DNA of 64,000 bases from Sphagnum magellanicum (lineage: Eukaryota; Streptophyta; Sphagnopsida; Sphagnales; Sphagnaceae). A model generated the notes under the pieces. That model made no database searches. It was not told where the DNA came from and was given only the letters and a program-made list of their open reading frames with translations. A program made the position numbers and the translations under genes. The stretch lies in the NCBI GenBank assembly GCA_021904315.1, contig CM038914.1, positions 9,858,001 through 9,922,000 on the forward strand, in the 5' to 3' direction. Below, one piece after another: positions 20,455-34,384 of this stretch (within the stretch, counting starts at the first letter, position 1; each line of letters opens with the position of its first letter).

Positions 20455-20915
20455 ATTTAACCCATCTATCTATGAAGCAAGGTGTTTTGTTTTGTTTTAT
20501 TTTGTCATGTTGAGATCTCCCAAACCATGGTGTTTCATGCTGCACTTTTGATATCTTTGGAAAGCTTTCAATGAGTAGAGGTGCATTGATTTGGTTTGAA
20601 ACAATTTGGAGCTACAATGTGAAAATTATTGATTATTGATCAAAAAATTCAATGAAAATTAAATAAAATTGAAACTAAAAATTGTATTGGAATTTGGAAG
20701 CATTCTTGGTGTTGTTGGAAAGCCCTCAATGAATAAGATTTAATAGAATGTATTTCACAATTTTTAAAATTAAGGTGCAAAAGATATTGATTTTTCATTG
20801 GATTTTGTTGTTGGAAATTCAAACAAATTGCAAAAATTGGGTTTGGAAGGAAAAATCAGCTGAGCCTTCAATGTGTTCACACTTGGGCCAATAACACAAA
20901 CTAACTAGTTCCCAA
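20455..20915 (+). repeat. Dispersed repeat, copy 1
   Basis: Aligns in the same orientation with 34385-34835. Shared blocks include ATCTATCTATGAAG, GAGATC..CCAAAC, TTTGGAAAGCT, GGTGCAT(T/G)G, TTGGAAGGAAAAAT and the end ACACTTGGGCCAATA. It has no coding frame; the family is unknown to me. Confidence 0.7.
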
Positions 20916-23388
20916 TAAAAAAAAGGCATTGAAAGGGTTTTTTTTGGATCTATGTATTTTAAAGTTTTTTTTCCAATATCATGTTCATGAGCAAATTTTC
21001 AATACTTTTTTCACCAATTTGCATCCCATTTCTTTTCAAATGAATTTTAATAAAATTGGAATTGAATTCAACATATTTGAATTCAACTCAATTTAAGTTG
21101 AATGCAATGTCATTCAAATGGAAATTCATTTTCATAAAATTGATTCATTTTTTTCATCAATTGATTAGTTGATTGTTAATGTTAGTGTGCAATGATGTAA
21201 AGCCCCAGTTCAAGAACCTTTGAGTCCTATTGAAAAACAAGGCCCAATTTCATGTGCAAACCAACATTCTCCATTGTTGGAAACTTTATAAACATGGATG
21301 GAATTTTACAACAAATTAAAATTGACCATTTATTTATAAATTTTAGTTTTTAAATTTATAAAAAATAAAAATAAAAACTCCAATGTGCCTATAATTGACC
21401 TATTTTTTATAACAAAAAAAATCAAAATTTTCATTTTCATTTCAACAAAAGGTTAATTTCATGGTTTGAACCTTTGTTGGTTCCACCAAAAAGGTGTTAA
21501 CTATGGTGCAAGTCGCAAGAACCATGGAACCAAGTTGGGAAAGAATCCAAAGGAGTTTGTTGTTGAATTACAATCTAGGTGTTTTTCATTTCACTCATCA
21601 TCATTATTATCCATGGTTACAACTTGCAATTCTCCTCCTTGCAACTATTGTGCAAATGCAAGTGTTTGTCTTCTCAATTCAAATAATGAATTATTTCTTC
21701 TTTTAGACCTTGTCATGTTTGTGAGGTAAAAAAACCAAAAAAATCAAGATTTCCACAATAATTGTGAAGGAATGTTCACATTGGTCACACCATTTTGATT
21801 CTATGTTTGCGTTCCAATTTTTTGTTCAAAATGTTTGTATCATCTTGTTTCAAGGCATTCTTCTTTTTGTGCTAGCCATGGACTATCAATGTCATTGCAA
21901 ATGATGAAGTTGTCTCCTTACATAAATTTTTAATTTTAACTATTCCTTTGTTCGTTGCCAAAGGCCAAGCACATACAGTCCTTGAGAACTAAAATTATTT
22001 GGAACTCATCACCAACTAGTGTCATGTTTGCTTTTTTTTTTTAGTGATTTCACACATTGATATTGTGCATTGAAAACACATTTGACACACAAATTTATTG
22101 AAAGATGTGAAATTTGTATGATATTCATTCATTCATAGGTTCGTACTTCATCCGTCAACACATTTATTTGTGTGTCAAACATGTTTTTAATTGATATTTG
22201 TGTGTAAAATGTACAAACCCAAAGTTATAAGAATCCATTATGCTCACAATGACATGGAACTTGGATGAAAATGCTACATTGACTACTAAGGCCTAAAGGT
22301 TTGGGTGAGATCCATTCCACTTGGCCTCAATTGTTTGAAGTTGTCTACTAGTTAGAACATATCCAATGGTGGCTTTGTATGCCAAAATCTGGATGAAGCT
22401 CTTTTATGTTGTGTCATTTTTTAGATGAAGTCTGAGTTTGACTTGCCAAAGTGTCATATTAACAGTGTGGCTGAATTAGCATCCCAAAATGCTAAAATGA
22501 TTGCTTTTCATTGGACACCTTTACTGAAAGGCCTTAGTTGCTCCATTTCAACATTGTCTCACCTTATGAGGGTTATGGGTGGGGTGGGGAAAACAATTAA
22601 TCCAAGTCCTTGGATGTGATAAACATTGATAGAGGAGCAAATGGTTCCCACCGCTGGAGATGCTCTTAGGGAACATGTTTTTGTAGTAGTGTTTGTACAC
22701 ATTGCATGACATTCGAGCCTCTTATGAGGGAAGAACACTGTTGGGAATATTGGTCAGAAAGTTGAGAATGACTACTTCAGTTTCAGCCCATCAACAAGGG
22801 GCAAAAGAAACTGAAAATGATGGAGGTAAAGAGAGCGAAAGAAACACTTTTATTGTGTTTTAGAGCATCATCATCCAATCCTTTTCCAGACTCAGTTCAA
22901 TTGATGATATTGCATTCTCATTAGCATTCCCAAAGCTCCCAACAAGTTCCAATGCATTCCCAAACATTTCAAAGACATTCCAAAGACTCATGGAACACCC
23001 CAGTGACATTCCAAGCCATTCCAAACTGTCCCATGAAGTAAAAGTAAAGTTAATACCATGCACAACTCCAGATTGTCTGATATTGAAATAATTGATCTAG
23101 CTATGCTACTTAGTGATAGGATGAAGTCATTCCCGGAGAAACTAACAATCAGCCAAATCAGTTCCAAAGCTTTCTATGAACTAAGGCAATTTCAACAATG
23201 TCCCAATCATTAGCTTGCCTGCAAATTTTGATCTCAACTCCAGAGACTCAACAAATCTGGAGGCCCACAAACACAATAGTGTGCCAATCACAAAGGCCCA
23301 GTGATAACATAATATCAGTAATTGATTTACCTATCAACTTATCCAAGCTATTTGACCTCAAAACCAAGATTAGATGAAATACCAAGTT
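20916..23388. other. AT-rich intergenic DNA downstream of the acylaminoacyl-peptidase gene
   Basis: No gene recognised. A small inverted repeat (TTTGACACACAAAT near 22084; ATTTGTGTGTCAAA near 22166) could form a hairpin. The last few hundred bases should hold the 3' untranslated region of the minus-strand gene ending at 23389. Confidence 0.45.
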
Positions 23389-26300
23389 TCACTGCAAAAA
23401 CCGCTTCAACCATGTCCCAGTGTTGAGAAAGGCTTCAAACTCAGATTGAGGCCTGCAATACCATCTTACATTCATTGTTAAACATTTCTTTGCACAGACA
23501 AGGTCCACCAATCATGAAGTTTGGGTCACAGACTTTCTAAGAAAACTTGGTGAAGGTACAAAAGGGTCACAAACTCTCAGGCCCACCCCACCTATCACAA
23601 TGCCAATTGATGAAATTTACAATTCTAATTCTATGTGTTCTAATTTGTGATGTTGCCATCTTGTTCTAGGAAACACCTAGTGCGTTGAAAGGCGTACCTG
23701 TCTATGGCATGCACATCTTCTGGGAAGAGGATGACCTTTACTTCCAATCCAGATGCCCGCAATGCTTGCACGTACTGTTGCAACGATACCCCAAACAGTC
23801 ATCATTAGCGATTGTTATTCATTGGTGAGAAACCTGAGGATCAAATCTAAATAAGACTCCAAAAGCAGACTACAAGCCCTAAAAAATAAGTACTATCATA
23901 GTGCTCAAATTGAGTGGAACTCTGCTAGGTACAGATAATATTTTTTCAATTAAGAGGTGTATTTCCCCAATTAGGTGAACACCAGGTGATCACACAATTG
24001 CAAAAATGATGTGGCCAGCTTACTTGGAAACCATTGGAGACTGGCACTCTACGGTCTTGTGCCCCAAGCAAGAATAATGTTGGTACCTTCACCTGCATAT
24101 AGCCACACCCTAAAATTAGCCAGGAGATATCACCACCAAACATCTTCAATCCAAGAATGACTGTTCATAGTTTGTGCCACAATGACCATTGAAAAGGCAA
24201 GTTATGATTGTGGAATGGTGTTCACATTTTCATAGGAGGGTCCAGCTTTTTTCTACCTTTTTCTAGCAACTCCATGTTGAAACATGAACTCTACCTCCAA
24301 TACACAACACAACCAACTAAGGACTCCTCAACTTTTCCAAACCTGAATGGAAATTTTACAATCCCCCAACATTTCTATGTTGTTTTCAAGTTAGGATGGC
24401 TGAATACCTTGGAAAGATGAGAGATTGGTGAGCATCGATAGAGCACATTTAGGTCCTGTGCAGAGGGTGCCTCTGAGTAGGAATTCAATCCCCCCTTGCC
24501 AAACGCTTCAACATAACACCAGTCGGGGATGTCGGTGATGCCAACCATTGATGATACATTGCACACGGGATTTCTTAGTACACCTGTAGTGAACCTGTCA
24601 GGTGCCTAAACATAGGCCCCAACACTGTAGTGAACATCTGATTGATGGAAGTATTATCTCATGAAATTCAACATTCCTTTTCCTCCCAGTGCTAATTTAA
24701 ATGCAGTAACATAATGCTTGCTCAGAATAATTGGTGAAAATTGGCTGTCTGAACTATTGGCATTTCAGGCCAAAATCAACACAAAAAATGGCAACTGTAG
24801 CTGCTGGGACAGAGATGCTCAAACTGATAGGGATAAATGGTCATATGCGGATGGTATAACAGCCTTTACCTGGCCAATGAGATGAGATGTCAAAAAGCCC
24901 CCATGTGAACCACCTATGACTGCAACCTTGGCTGGATTTGCCAAACCATTCTCAATGACATGGTCAAGGGCAGTAAGGACGTCACCAACATCCTGCACAA
25001 AATAAACATGAAAGCAAATATGGCTCGATTGCTATTTCCAGATTTTCCCTCTTCAATAGAGCAACAGTAGTTTCATAATCTGTCTTGGATTCTTCATTTG
25101 GGTCTTGGAGCCTAGAACATGGTCTGCTCTTGCACTCTCATGTTGGAAACTCATCATGGATGCCCTCCAAACCAATGCAGACATACAATAGTAGGCCAAG
25201 GTGTGGCCTTCTATCAACAACAGCAAAGCCCATGAAAACAAAGTGCCATTGGCACCAATATGTTTTACAAAACACCTAGAGGGAGAAGAACTGTGCTGAT
25301 ACTCATCTTACCTGATGACCTACATTGCCTGGGAGAGATTGCAGTGCTTCTTCTCCAAATCCTAATGAGCCTCTGTCAAATGTTACAGGAACCCCTCTTG
25401 AATCAAACTTTTACATGCTTGTCAAAGCATTCAGAGGTAGGTTACTACCAAAGGTTCACTAGACAGCCATGCCTTAGCACATTAATGACCAATCCTTGAC
25501 ATTGCTAAATGCCTGCAAATTTTCCCATTCCAATCCACCAAAAGAAAGAATCTGACAATTTGTTTATTGAACAACAGGAGCACAAGTTCAGGTGGACAAT
25601 GTCCCCAATTTCATGTCTATTAGCATTAGCATGAACATAGTTACATGCTGTTCTAAGTACCTGTAATTGACATGGAGGAGATTGAAGCCCAAGGCTGACA
25701 GGAATGCAGCTGTTCTTGAAAAGCTTGTCTGTGTTACAGCATGTGGGCCGCCATGCAAAACCAACACAAGGGGAGGGATGTCATCAGGACTCTTTGTCTC
25801 TCCAGCTGAAGGTTTGTTGTTTGAAGCCTTTGGAGAAACAAATATGGCCTCAAATGGTTGCTTGGCACCTGAATATGTCAAAAGCAATGTTAATAGAAAA
25901 TTCAAGACAAGATACTGGACCCTAGATCACTTGGTAAATTTAGGTAGACCAAATCTAAAAGATCCCACTTAAGGCATAAAATACAAAAGTGGAAACAAGC
26001 CAGAGACCAATGGTTGTTGCACTAAACCAGTCACTCTCAGAATACCAAGGTGTGTAGAGTCCATACTACCCTACCTTCAGAGAGATTTTTGTGAGTCTCT
26101 GTGACAGGTACAGGGATTTGCAAGACTTCATATTGCATGGATGACATTGATGTTTCAACCTGCAAACATAACACAAAGTAGTTGAGACCCATCTATAAGT
26201 GCCAGCAACTAGAATTTTTCCCATCAACAACAGCAACTATATGAACCTGGTTCATTCAAAACAATGCATGGATATTGAATGGACCCTTCATTTTGTAGCA

Positions 26301-29300
26301 GACTCATAAACAATAGTCTGCTTCTTACCAAAACTCTGCACAAGAAGTGCAATTACCTTCTCTGCATACTTCAGTGAAGGAACAGATATGTTAAACCAGC
26401 TCCATTCTTTTCCAATCTTGATTGGAGTGCTAGGTGGTATGAGATGGCCTAGCTTCAAACTGTGTGGCTTGGTTGGGGAGCTTACAACTGCATGAGAATC
26501 ACCCACAACACAAAACAAAACAAAGCTGCAACATTATGAATTGAGTTCCCCTTATAAGAATTTCCTTTGCCTATTTGATCTAGCAAGTAGAAGAAACTAT
26601 ACATAATGTATGTAGAATGTAACACCACCTCTTGGAACAGGGGTGCAATCCATTCAGATTACAAATACATCATGAAGAGGATAACACCATTACGTTACTT
26701 CGAGCACTTTTGTATCCATTCATCAAAAGAGCTAAAACATAGCCCCTCACCATGGAAGAAGCTACAGTCACAGTACCTGCAATAGTACACCTATTTTGCA
26801 AGCCCAGAAGGTTCCAAGAAGCTTGTGAATCAGCAGGACTGACCCTCACGACATCCCCACTGCATGCCATGCCAAACACAAGTGGTATAAGAGAAGTCAT
26901 GTCTACATGAACTCATAACATGACAGCATAACAGAATACACAGTTTCACAAGCAAAGCAAAAAGAAAAGTGAAAGATCTGTAACCAATGTGATTGTAATT
27001 GTCAAAAACTTAGCAATGCTGGAGACAAAAGCACCTTAAAATGTTTACACCAAGAATGACCTGCTGACTCCGCCAAGCTGAAGATAGCAATAGTGTACAA
27101 TTGTCAGGCAACCAAGGATTGCTAATGAGGTTGGAACAATAGAGGCCTGGGAAGCCACCTTCTTCAGCATGCTGTACAACTGGAACCTGCCGCATCAAGC
27201 ACCAAATTTAGAAGTCCCATCCATTTTCAGCAGATGCTTGTAGTACCTTGCATTGTAAGTTATTGTCCTCCCACAAGTTTTGAACATCCTATATGCAACA
27301 TTCTAGGCCCCCAATAACCATTAGACACTATAGTGACATGCATGCAGACCACATCTCTAATTTGTATGTGAGACCCCCAATGACCCTTATTGTTGACCAA
27401 CCAATGGAATGAAGAGAGTTGGTTGCATACCACATGCATAACTGACCTCCAACAAGTTTAGAATATCCTACATGCAACATTCTAGGCCCCCAATAAACAT
27501 CAGACACAATAGTCACATGCCCGCATACCACATCTCTAATTTGCATGTGAGGCCCCAATGACCCATTTGCTGGCCAATCAATGGAATGAAGGGAGTTGGT
27601 TGCACTGTGAGCACCAGTATTGACAGCTGCTTGGGAAGACAAAAACACAAGCAACTTCCCATCTGGGCTGCAAACATACACCAAACAACCACAACAAGGC
27701 AATTGCCTGTTAGAAGGTCCTACAAGAATGACAAGGTAATTTTGGCTCCTACAGGTGAAGTCCTTTCACAACAAAACACAATGGAATTTCCACATGACTG
27801 CGGTCCTCATACATGGTTCCACATGGAAAAATGATCTGCTGATACCACATACATATATGTGTGACCTAGATGGAAGTAACCTGAAACGAGGGGAGATCGC
27901 ACTGCTGATATCTGCTGTTAGCTTTGTTGCCACTGCTGCTGGTTTTGATGTTTCACTGCAATCACAAGGAATACATAAGTAGCTGGATATCAAGACTCTC
28001 CAAGCTGTTGATAATTGAAGTAATGGCTGTTACAATGTTCTGACATCCTATGGTAAGTATTTTGTCAAAGATTGTCCCAACCAGAACAACATAGGATGAC
28101 AGCAGACTGTGGAGAAAGAAGAACGACAATAAGTCTACAAATCAAGACTGACTAAGTGTCTCTTCATCCTTTGAATCCCTTTGGAAGGTGGAAACTTTCT
28201 GACCACTGAACAGGGGGGCAACCTGATTGCCTATTCATCCCCAAGGACATCAGATACCCACAGTTCAAGCACCCAATTTACCCACTGACAACAATTATAG
28301 CTGGTTTGGCTGCCAAGAGTAATATCTAGCATGACTAGGAAGTGAAATGAACCTCAATAAACACTTGTAAGGTGGCCATGAATCCTAGCCACTAAGCTAT
28401 CAGCTTCATGCTGATTGTAGACCACTACAGTGACCAAGTTATCACCTCAAGTTAGCAGGCCTCATGTTTGTGCTTAGACAAAGCATTGGGAACATGATAA
28501 AAGGTTCATTTTACACATGTTCTGAGGATGACTGCAAGCTCTATCACCTTCCAGGCACTGGAGCTTCAACATAATACAATGAGCAAGGCCTGTTGTAGCA
28601 ATATTTCATTCCCAATTTCCGGGGGGTGCTAAAGTTGCCAGCAAAAGAAGACCAGCCCACAAACACCAGGAGTTGTTTTCCTCCAGTATCTGAGGGAGGC
28701 GTATCCGGATGAGGTGCCCAAACCACTTGACCAGCACTAATATCCTTGGGGATGCCTTCCACAATCTGCACAGCCCCACTGAGCACTAAGCTCGCATAAG
28801 ACAACTTCCTCATGAAATCTTTCTTCAAAGCTTCCATTCTGAATGCAGATGATGCTTAGAATGTGAGTTCAGTTGAGCACCAACTGACCATAAATTGCAC
28901 TAGTTAACATAACATACTTTATAGTGCAACAATCCTAAACTGTGTAACATAATTCATCAATGAGAAAATCCCTTTGGGTGGAAGGATTTGCATGCAAAGT
29001 CACCACTGCTTTGGTCATAAAGCTTGTTGTCTATCATTAATCTGTGAAGGTCAAGTAAATTCGAAAGCTTTCCATATTTTTATGCATCCAGAATCCTCAG
29101 GTACAGTTGCACTATGCAATACCTCGCAATATTGACAACAAAGAGCACTGGTCTTCTCTTCCCTGAATAGGATTCACCCCAGTCCTCCAGCCAATCCCCC
29201 TGCCCCCTCCAACTTCCTGATTCAAGACTATCACTGCTACTTTGTCCAGCACATGAAGACACAGACTGTCCATACACAGGCCGTGTGTTTGCAGGCTCTT

Positions 29301-31334
29301 CTGCAACATACGCAATGAAAGATTCATCTTGACTCCATGAAACACCTTCAAACCTGTGAAAAGTTGAAAAAAAATGCTTCAAACTTACCTTCAAAAACAC
29401 ATGAGCTTGATGAAATAACATAGAAAGACTTAGGATTGGTTTTGAGCTCCCACACCTCAAGACTTAACATTAGTGAGTGGTCTCCAAAGATGAGAGATGA
29501 AGCATTATCTAGAAAGCAATTCTGAACCTGACACTACTATGAGGCCAAAGAATGACCGGATCACAAATTTCAAGTCCACAGAGAAATATGTGCTTACTCA
29601 CAGTGGTCACATGGACAAATACCACAATTTCATGATAATAGAAACAACACCCCAACCCCCCAACCCCGAAGTCTTCAAGCATGATCATTGTGAGCTTCAA
29701 CATACCATCCATCAGCATAAATGGAGCCATGCTTTGAGGCTGGAACATATATGTCTTTAAGAAGTTGGCCAGGACCCCAAATCTCTAGCTTGACTGAAGA
29801 AGCTCCATCTTTGGATTCAACATCAGACTTCCTGACTACTAGCAGCTTTGTACCAGAAGGGGAAGGGACTATAAGTGATGCCCCACTGAGCTCAAAAGGA
29901 AAGGGTGACCAATGGTAGTCTGACATGTTAGCACTTGGATCTGGAATATAAACTGTGGACATATATGTGCGCTTGGCATTTGCTGGAAGGTTAAGCTGGC
30001 TCATTGCCACCACCACATCAATTCCACCGTTCCCTGGTACAAAGGTATTGAGCATAACTATTTTGAATTCACTCCAGAACAATGCACAATAACAAAAACA
30101 TCAATAACTAATGCAAACTGCCTAATGAAAGATACTTGAATGGAGACTAGCCAGTTTGAAGCCTCTACTTTTACATTCTATGGAAATGAACCACAATAAT
30201 AGATGACTGACCTTTGCGGGAGGAACTTGTCCATGCTTTATCAATACTGGGGATGGCATAAAAGGATTGAAGCAATTCAGCCTCTTTTGCATCAATTGCA
30301 TCCCCTTTGCCACATGTAGTAGCTGATACACTCTTCCCTGATGCTTGATCCATTTCACTTCTGCAAAAGGATGAGATTGTTTCCCTCCTCCTCAGCAAAC
30401 CACTGCCATTTGCCAATGTTAATATAACTCACTCAGATTTAGTCCGCCCATCCTCACAGAATAATTCAGCACGTCTGTGGATCTCAAGGCCTCACACATA
30501 ATAATCTGCAACCATGGCAACCTTGAAATGAGCCATAAAGCAGAAAGAGAGAACCATACAAGCAAATGCCTGGAACGAAGTCCCAAGGTTTTCACTATCA
30601 CCCACCAAGCAGCAATGCAACATGATAACTCTTATGTTCCCTTTAATGACAATTGTTGAAGTTGGCATTTCTTGAGCTTTGCAACTCTGCAAAACCTGTT
30701 TGATAAATGGCCACAGCTTTGTGGCTAGTCGCCACTGTGCATTAACCCCAGATTGTATAATACCTAAGGGAGGGCCTGCTAGAAGAGCGGGCTGATTGCA
30801 CACAAGACATGCCACATCTTCACAAAAAAATATTTTCAAGAATCAGACAGCAGACCTTGGAGAAGATAGAAACTAATACGAGGAAGATTTAAACATGGAC
30901 TTTTTCATCTTAAATTCTCCAGTGGACTTCCATCTCAAGACCGTTGCGGATGTGAACAAGGAAGAAAGAAAGAAGACATGTGTTTTTCTCAGAGAAAATT
31001 AAGACAGAATCGTCAACCAAAGTAGGTAAGCGGAGTCAAATCCTGTTGAAACTTTACCACTAGCAGAAATGAGACCATAACCGTTTTTTTCCAAGGAAAG
31101 AGGGAGCGAGAATCTTGAACGACTCGGGAAGCAGTTGTTTTATGGATCAACTTACCCTGGGGCTCTGTAAGCACGCCGCCTGATGATGCTGCCAGCAACG
31201 TATCCAAAACGGACGAGACTATCTGCATCTAGCTTCTTCTTCCCCGTTCCTCCCTGCCTGCCGGAGATGAGTTTCACTGGAAACAATGCAAGTGTCTGGA
31301 GCTGCAAGCTAAGGGAACACAGCAGCGCTGCCAT
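23389..31334 (-). CDS. AARE: Acylaminoacyl-peptidase (acylamino-acid-releasing enzyme)
   Basis: Serine peptidase of the prolyl-oligopeptidase family (S9C); it removes N-acylated residues from peptides and can degrade oxidised proteins. Eighteen exons join without phase error into 888 residues: 31334-31156, 30360-30212, 30033-29706, 29353-29123, 28838-28548, 27955-27881, 27667-27529, 27186-27035, 26859-26791, 26525-26357, 26159-26075, 25868-25661, 25372-25312, 24992-24870, 24605-24408, 24092-24024, 23774-23698, 23452-23389. The N-terminal beta-propeller carries WSPFPFELSGASLIVPSPSG, LEIWGPGQL, SWKGQGDW-like and QVVWAP blocks. The hydrolase domain shows LVLHGGPHAV, GSLGFGEEALQSLPG, the nucleophile motif GGSHGG (Ser741), LLGAQDRRVPVSNG (Asp832) and PEDVHAID (His864). 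Exon 1 adds about 60 residues, Arg-rich and Ser/Leu-rich, that could be an organelle transit peptide. A second Met near the start of exon 2 would give a cytosolic form. Confidence 0.94.
27283..27604. repeat. Partial exon 7 duplication inside an AARE intron
   Basis: 27283-27431 repeats 27462-27604 with a period of about 179 bases. The shared part covers the 3' portion of exon 7 (ATNSLHSIDW region), its donor site and following intron. The downstream copy has a drifted donor context and lies in the intron before exon 8. Confidence 0.85.
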
Positions 31335-32249
31335 CTGCGCTCTTTGATTCGCTCTTGAGCAAAAAGAATCCCAGAAAGATTGCTGTAGATTTTTGGGAGG
31401 ATGAGAAATTCTTTGTATGAAAGTGTATCATGCACTCTTCGTCGAATGATCAGACTGTTATCCTGTCGTCGATGATTTGACTGGACCAGCATTCATTCCT
31501 TCTTTCTTTCTTTCTTTCTTTCGTGCATGCATCTGCTAATAAAACAAAAGAAAAAATTTGGTCTGTTGTTTACGCTTTTCTCTTTTGGAAAGGGAACAAG
31601 AAAAGCTTGCGATAAATTACTGGTGCTCCAGGTTTTTAGGGTTTACCGGTGCTGCTGCATATTCTTTTAAGTGTGCATTCCCAACGGCAACGCTTTATCA
31701 ATATTTGTTTAGCACGTCCAGTGTGTACTGTTTTAGCTTTCTCTAGTTTCTCGCCCATCCCCCACCCATGAACCTGAAAAGTATGGATGGTACAAAGTGA
31801 GGGAGAGAGAGAGAGAGAGTGTGCGTGTATTTAACTATCACCACCTGAGCCAATCATTGTAGTTAGCCAATGAGAAACAGTCATTTATTGCTCAGAAATA
31901 GGTAGTCATTTCCTGCTACTTACTGCCGCCCTAGGAGGGCCCTGGTAAAGCTGTGCACTTTTCCAACGCCCCAAGCCGTTTTACAGTTAACCTTGGCACA
32001 TGTGGGCTGTACAGCGCCGACTTTATTGGGTACAACAGCCACGGAAAGGGAGGTCGTTAGGCCGTAGCCAGGGGCTGCAGCTCAGCCTCAGGCCTCGCAG
32101 AAGAGTTTTAAAATATTACAAAACCAGATACCAAACTTGTATCCTTGAAATTTCATTCACAACACATCAATGGCTATAATTCTTTTTAATCCAATGGGTT
32201 TAGAGATCTATAGTCGTGCGGGCCAACCCACACTTAGTCTTGAGCAACA
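31335..32249. promoter_or_regulatory. Upstream region of the AARE gene
   Basis: Contains a TTTC tract (31500-31522), a reverse-oriented telo-box-like TTTAGGGTTT (about 31636-31645) and a GA tract (31803-31819). The transcription start was not determined. From about 31850 on, no gene was recognised. Confidence 0.4.
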
Positions 32250-33240
32250 AGTTTTGATTTTCTTTGAATGCGTCTTTGCCATCGTCACCACCAATCTTTA
32301 TCATTATGGTGGTGGTCGTCATGTCCACCAACCCGCACTTAGTCCTGATTTTCTTTGAATGCGTCTTTGCCATCACCTGGAGCTACTATTCCTTTTCATA
32401 TGCATCTCACCATCGCCTAAAACTATTACTCCTATTCACCTTGGTTTTGAACACTCCAACTACTAGTTATTTGTTGCTTTGGTCTTCTTTTTTCTGGAAT
32501 TGGTCTTAGCATCCTTTTGGTTTCTTCTTCTTCTTGTGGAGTTGTTGCTCCATCATGCTAGTTTTCTTCTCCAAGTACTAACCATCCATTGCACATTGGT
32601 CTTCTTATTTTGGAGTTATTACTCCATCACCATGATCTTCTTCTTCTTCTCCAACTAGGGTCCATCACCGTGGTCTTTTTTCCCAATTATTGGTTTGGCA
32701 TCACCTTGATCTTCTACTTCTAGAAATTGATTTTTTTCATTACTTTGGTCTTTTTTTTCTTCTTTTCCAATCATTGGTTTTCATTGCCCTAATCTTTTTT
32801 TTCTTCTTCATCTCCAACCATTTCTCTTCATCGCCTTAGTTTTCTTCTTACTCTAAAGTTATTGCTCCTCATCACCGAAGTCCTTTTCTTCTAGAATTGT
32901 TGCTCTTCATCACCCTTTTTTTTTGTTCTTGGCTAATTGTTAGTCCCCATAGCCTTGGTGTTTGTCTATTTTTACAATTATTGTTCTTCATTACCTTACT
33001 ATTTTTCTTCTTTTTTAGTGATTGCTCCTCTTTGCCTTGGTGTTCTTAAATGTTGTTCCATTTCACCTTGCTATTCCCAACTATTGATCCATTTTGCCTT
33101 GGTGTTGTTAGTCGTTGAAGATTTCCACTTCCCAATTATTACCACTCCACTTCAACTATGTGTTCCCAATTGTTGTTGAACATTTTGCATGCATGTTCCC
33201 AACTATTGTTCACTCCTCTTTGCCTTGTTTTTTGTAAAAA
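32250..33240. repeat. Degenerate pyrimidine-rich minisatellite
   Basis: Roughly 45-60 bp units recur about twenty times. Each has a core like TTGCTC(T/C)ATCACCTTGGTCTTCTTCTTC followed by a short AATTATTG-type spacer. The plus strand is strongly pyrimidine-rich. Open frames across it (32264-32509, 32937-33179) are by-products of the repeat. Confidence 0.7.
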
Positions 33241-34384
33241 ATTGAAACTTAAACCCTAACCCCCCATTCTTGTTAGCTTGGTTTAATCATTGAAAAATTG
33301 TTGTAACCTTGTTGCAATGTGTCCACATGTTCTCATTTTTGTCTTGTGCCTTTCTCTAGCCATCTTTTGAGCTTGTGTTGATCATGAGGAATTTCCTAAT
33401 TGGAGTAATGTTGCATTACCTTATCTGCATGCTTGCAAATTTTGGTGTAATTGTTCCTCTACTTCTCGCATTATAGTTACAAACCATGAATCAATAAATT
33501 CAACATTTACACACTTGTCATTTGACCTTTAAATTAGTCGTTCAACTATAGTATGTGAACCAACCACCCTTTTATTTGCTTCTCCTCCATTTCCTTACAC
33601 TTCGTTTCATTGATTTTTTTTGCAATTTTTTTCAATTGTTTTTCTTTGCATAATTTTCAAATATTCATTTGAAGTGACCATGCGTGACTGGTTGTAGTCA
33701 ACTAATGGATCCTTGCCTTGCCTCTAGTTTGTCTTGCATGGAGATGGGGCAACGACAACAAATTGGTGAATTTTAATGAATCTATATTTTAATGCAATTT
33801 TGAAAGGTTTGAAACACGAAACATGTAAGGGTTATAGAGCATGAAACATATGATTAAATAGTGTACAATCATATATAAACTAGATTGTTGTGTTTGTTTT
33901 ATAGCCTTAATGTGACCCATTCCCATCTAGAATTAAAAGATGACAGTTATTTTGATATATGCTTTTAAAATTAACATTTTGAAGAAGGAAAAAGAGTCCT
34001 TGAACAATAATGATGTCATTTAATTTATTTTTTGCATTGCCATGTAATTCCCTGGTTTTTTGTTCTTGATATAATTATCATGTAATCTATCCCTTGAACA
34101 TGTATAATGCTAATATAACTCTTCCATCTGCATTCCCTACACAATTCATTATTAACCAATATTTAGATTTTGGAGTTATGTTGTATATCTATTGGGATCT
34201 TTGTTTGGTTAACACCTTGGCTCCGTTCTACCCACTTGCTTGAAATTTAGTCTCATCAAAGGGTGAATGCATGGTTGAATGACTCATTTTTTGTGTCACA
34301 ATGGTAATTTTTGCATGGTGCATTGTGTTTAAATGTTTATAGTGAATAACATGATTTTGATTTTGACAATTGAAAATTGGTAAT

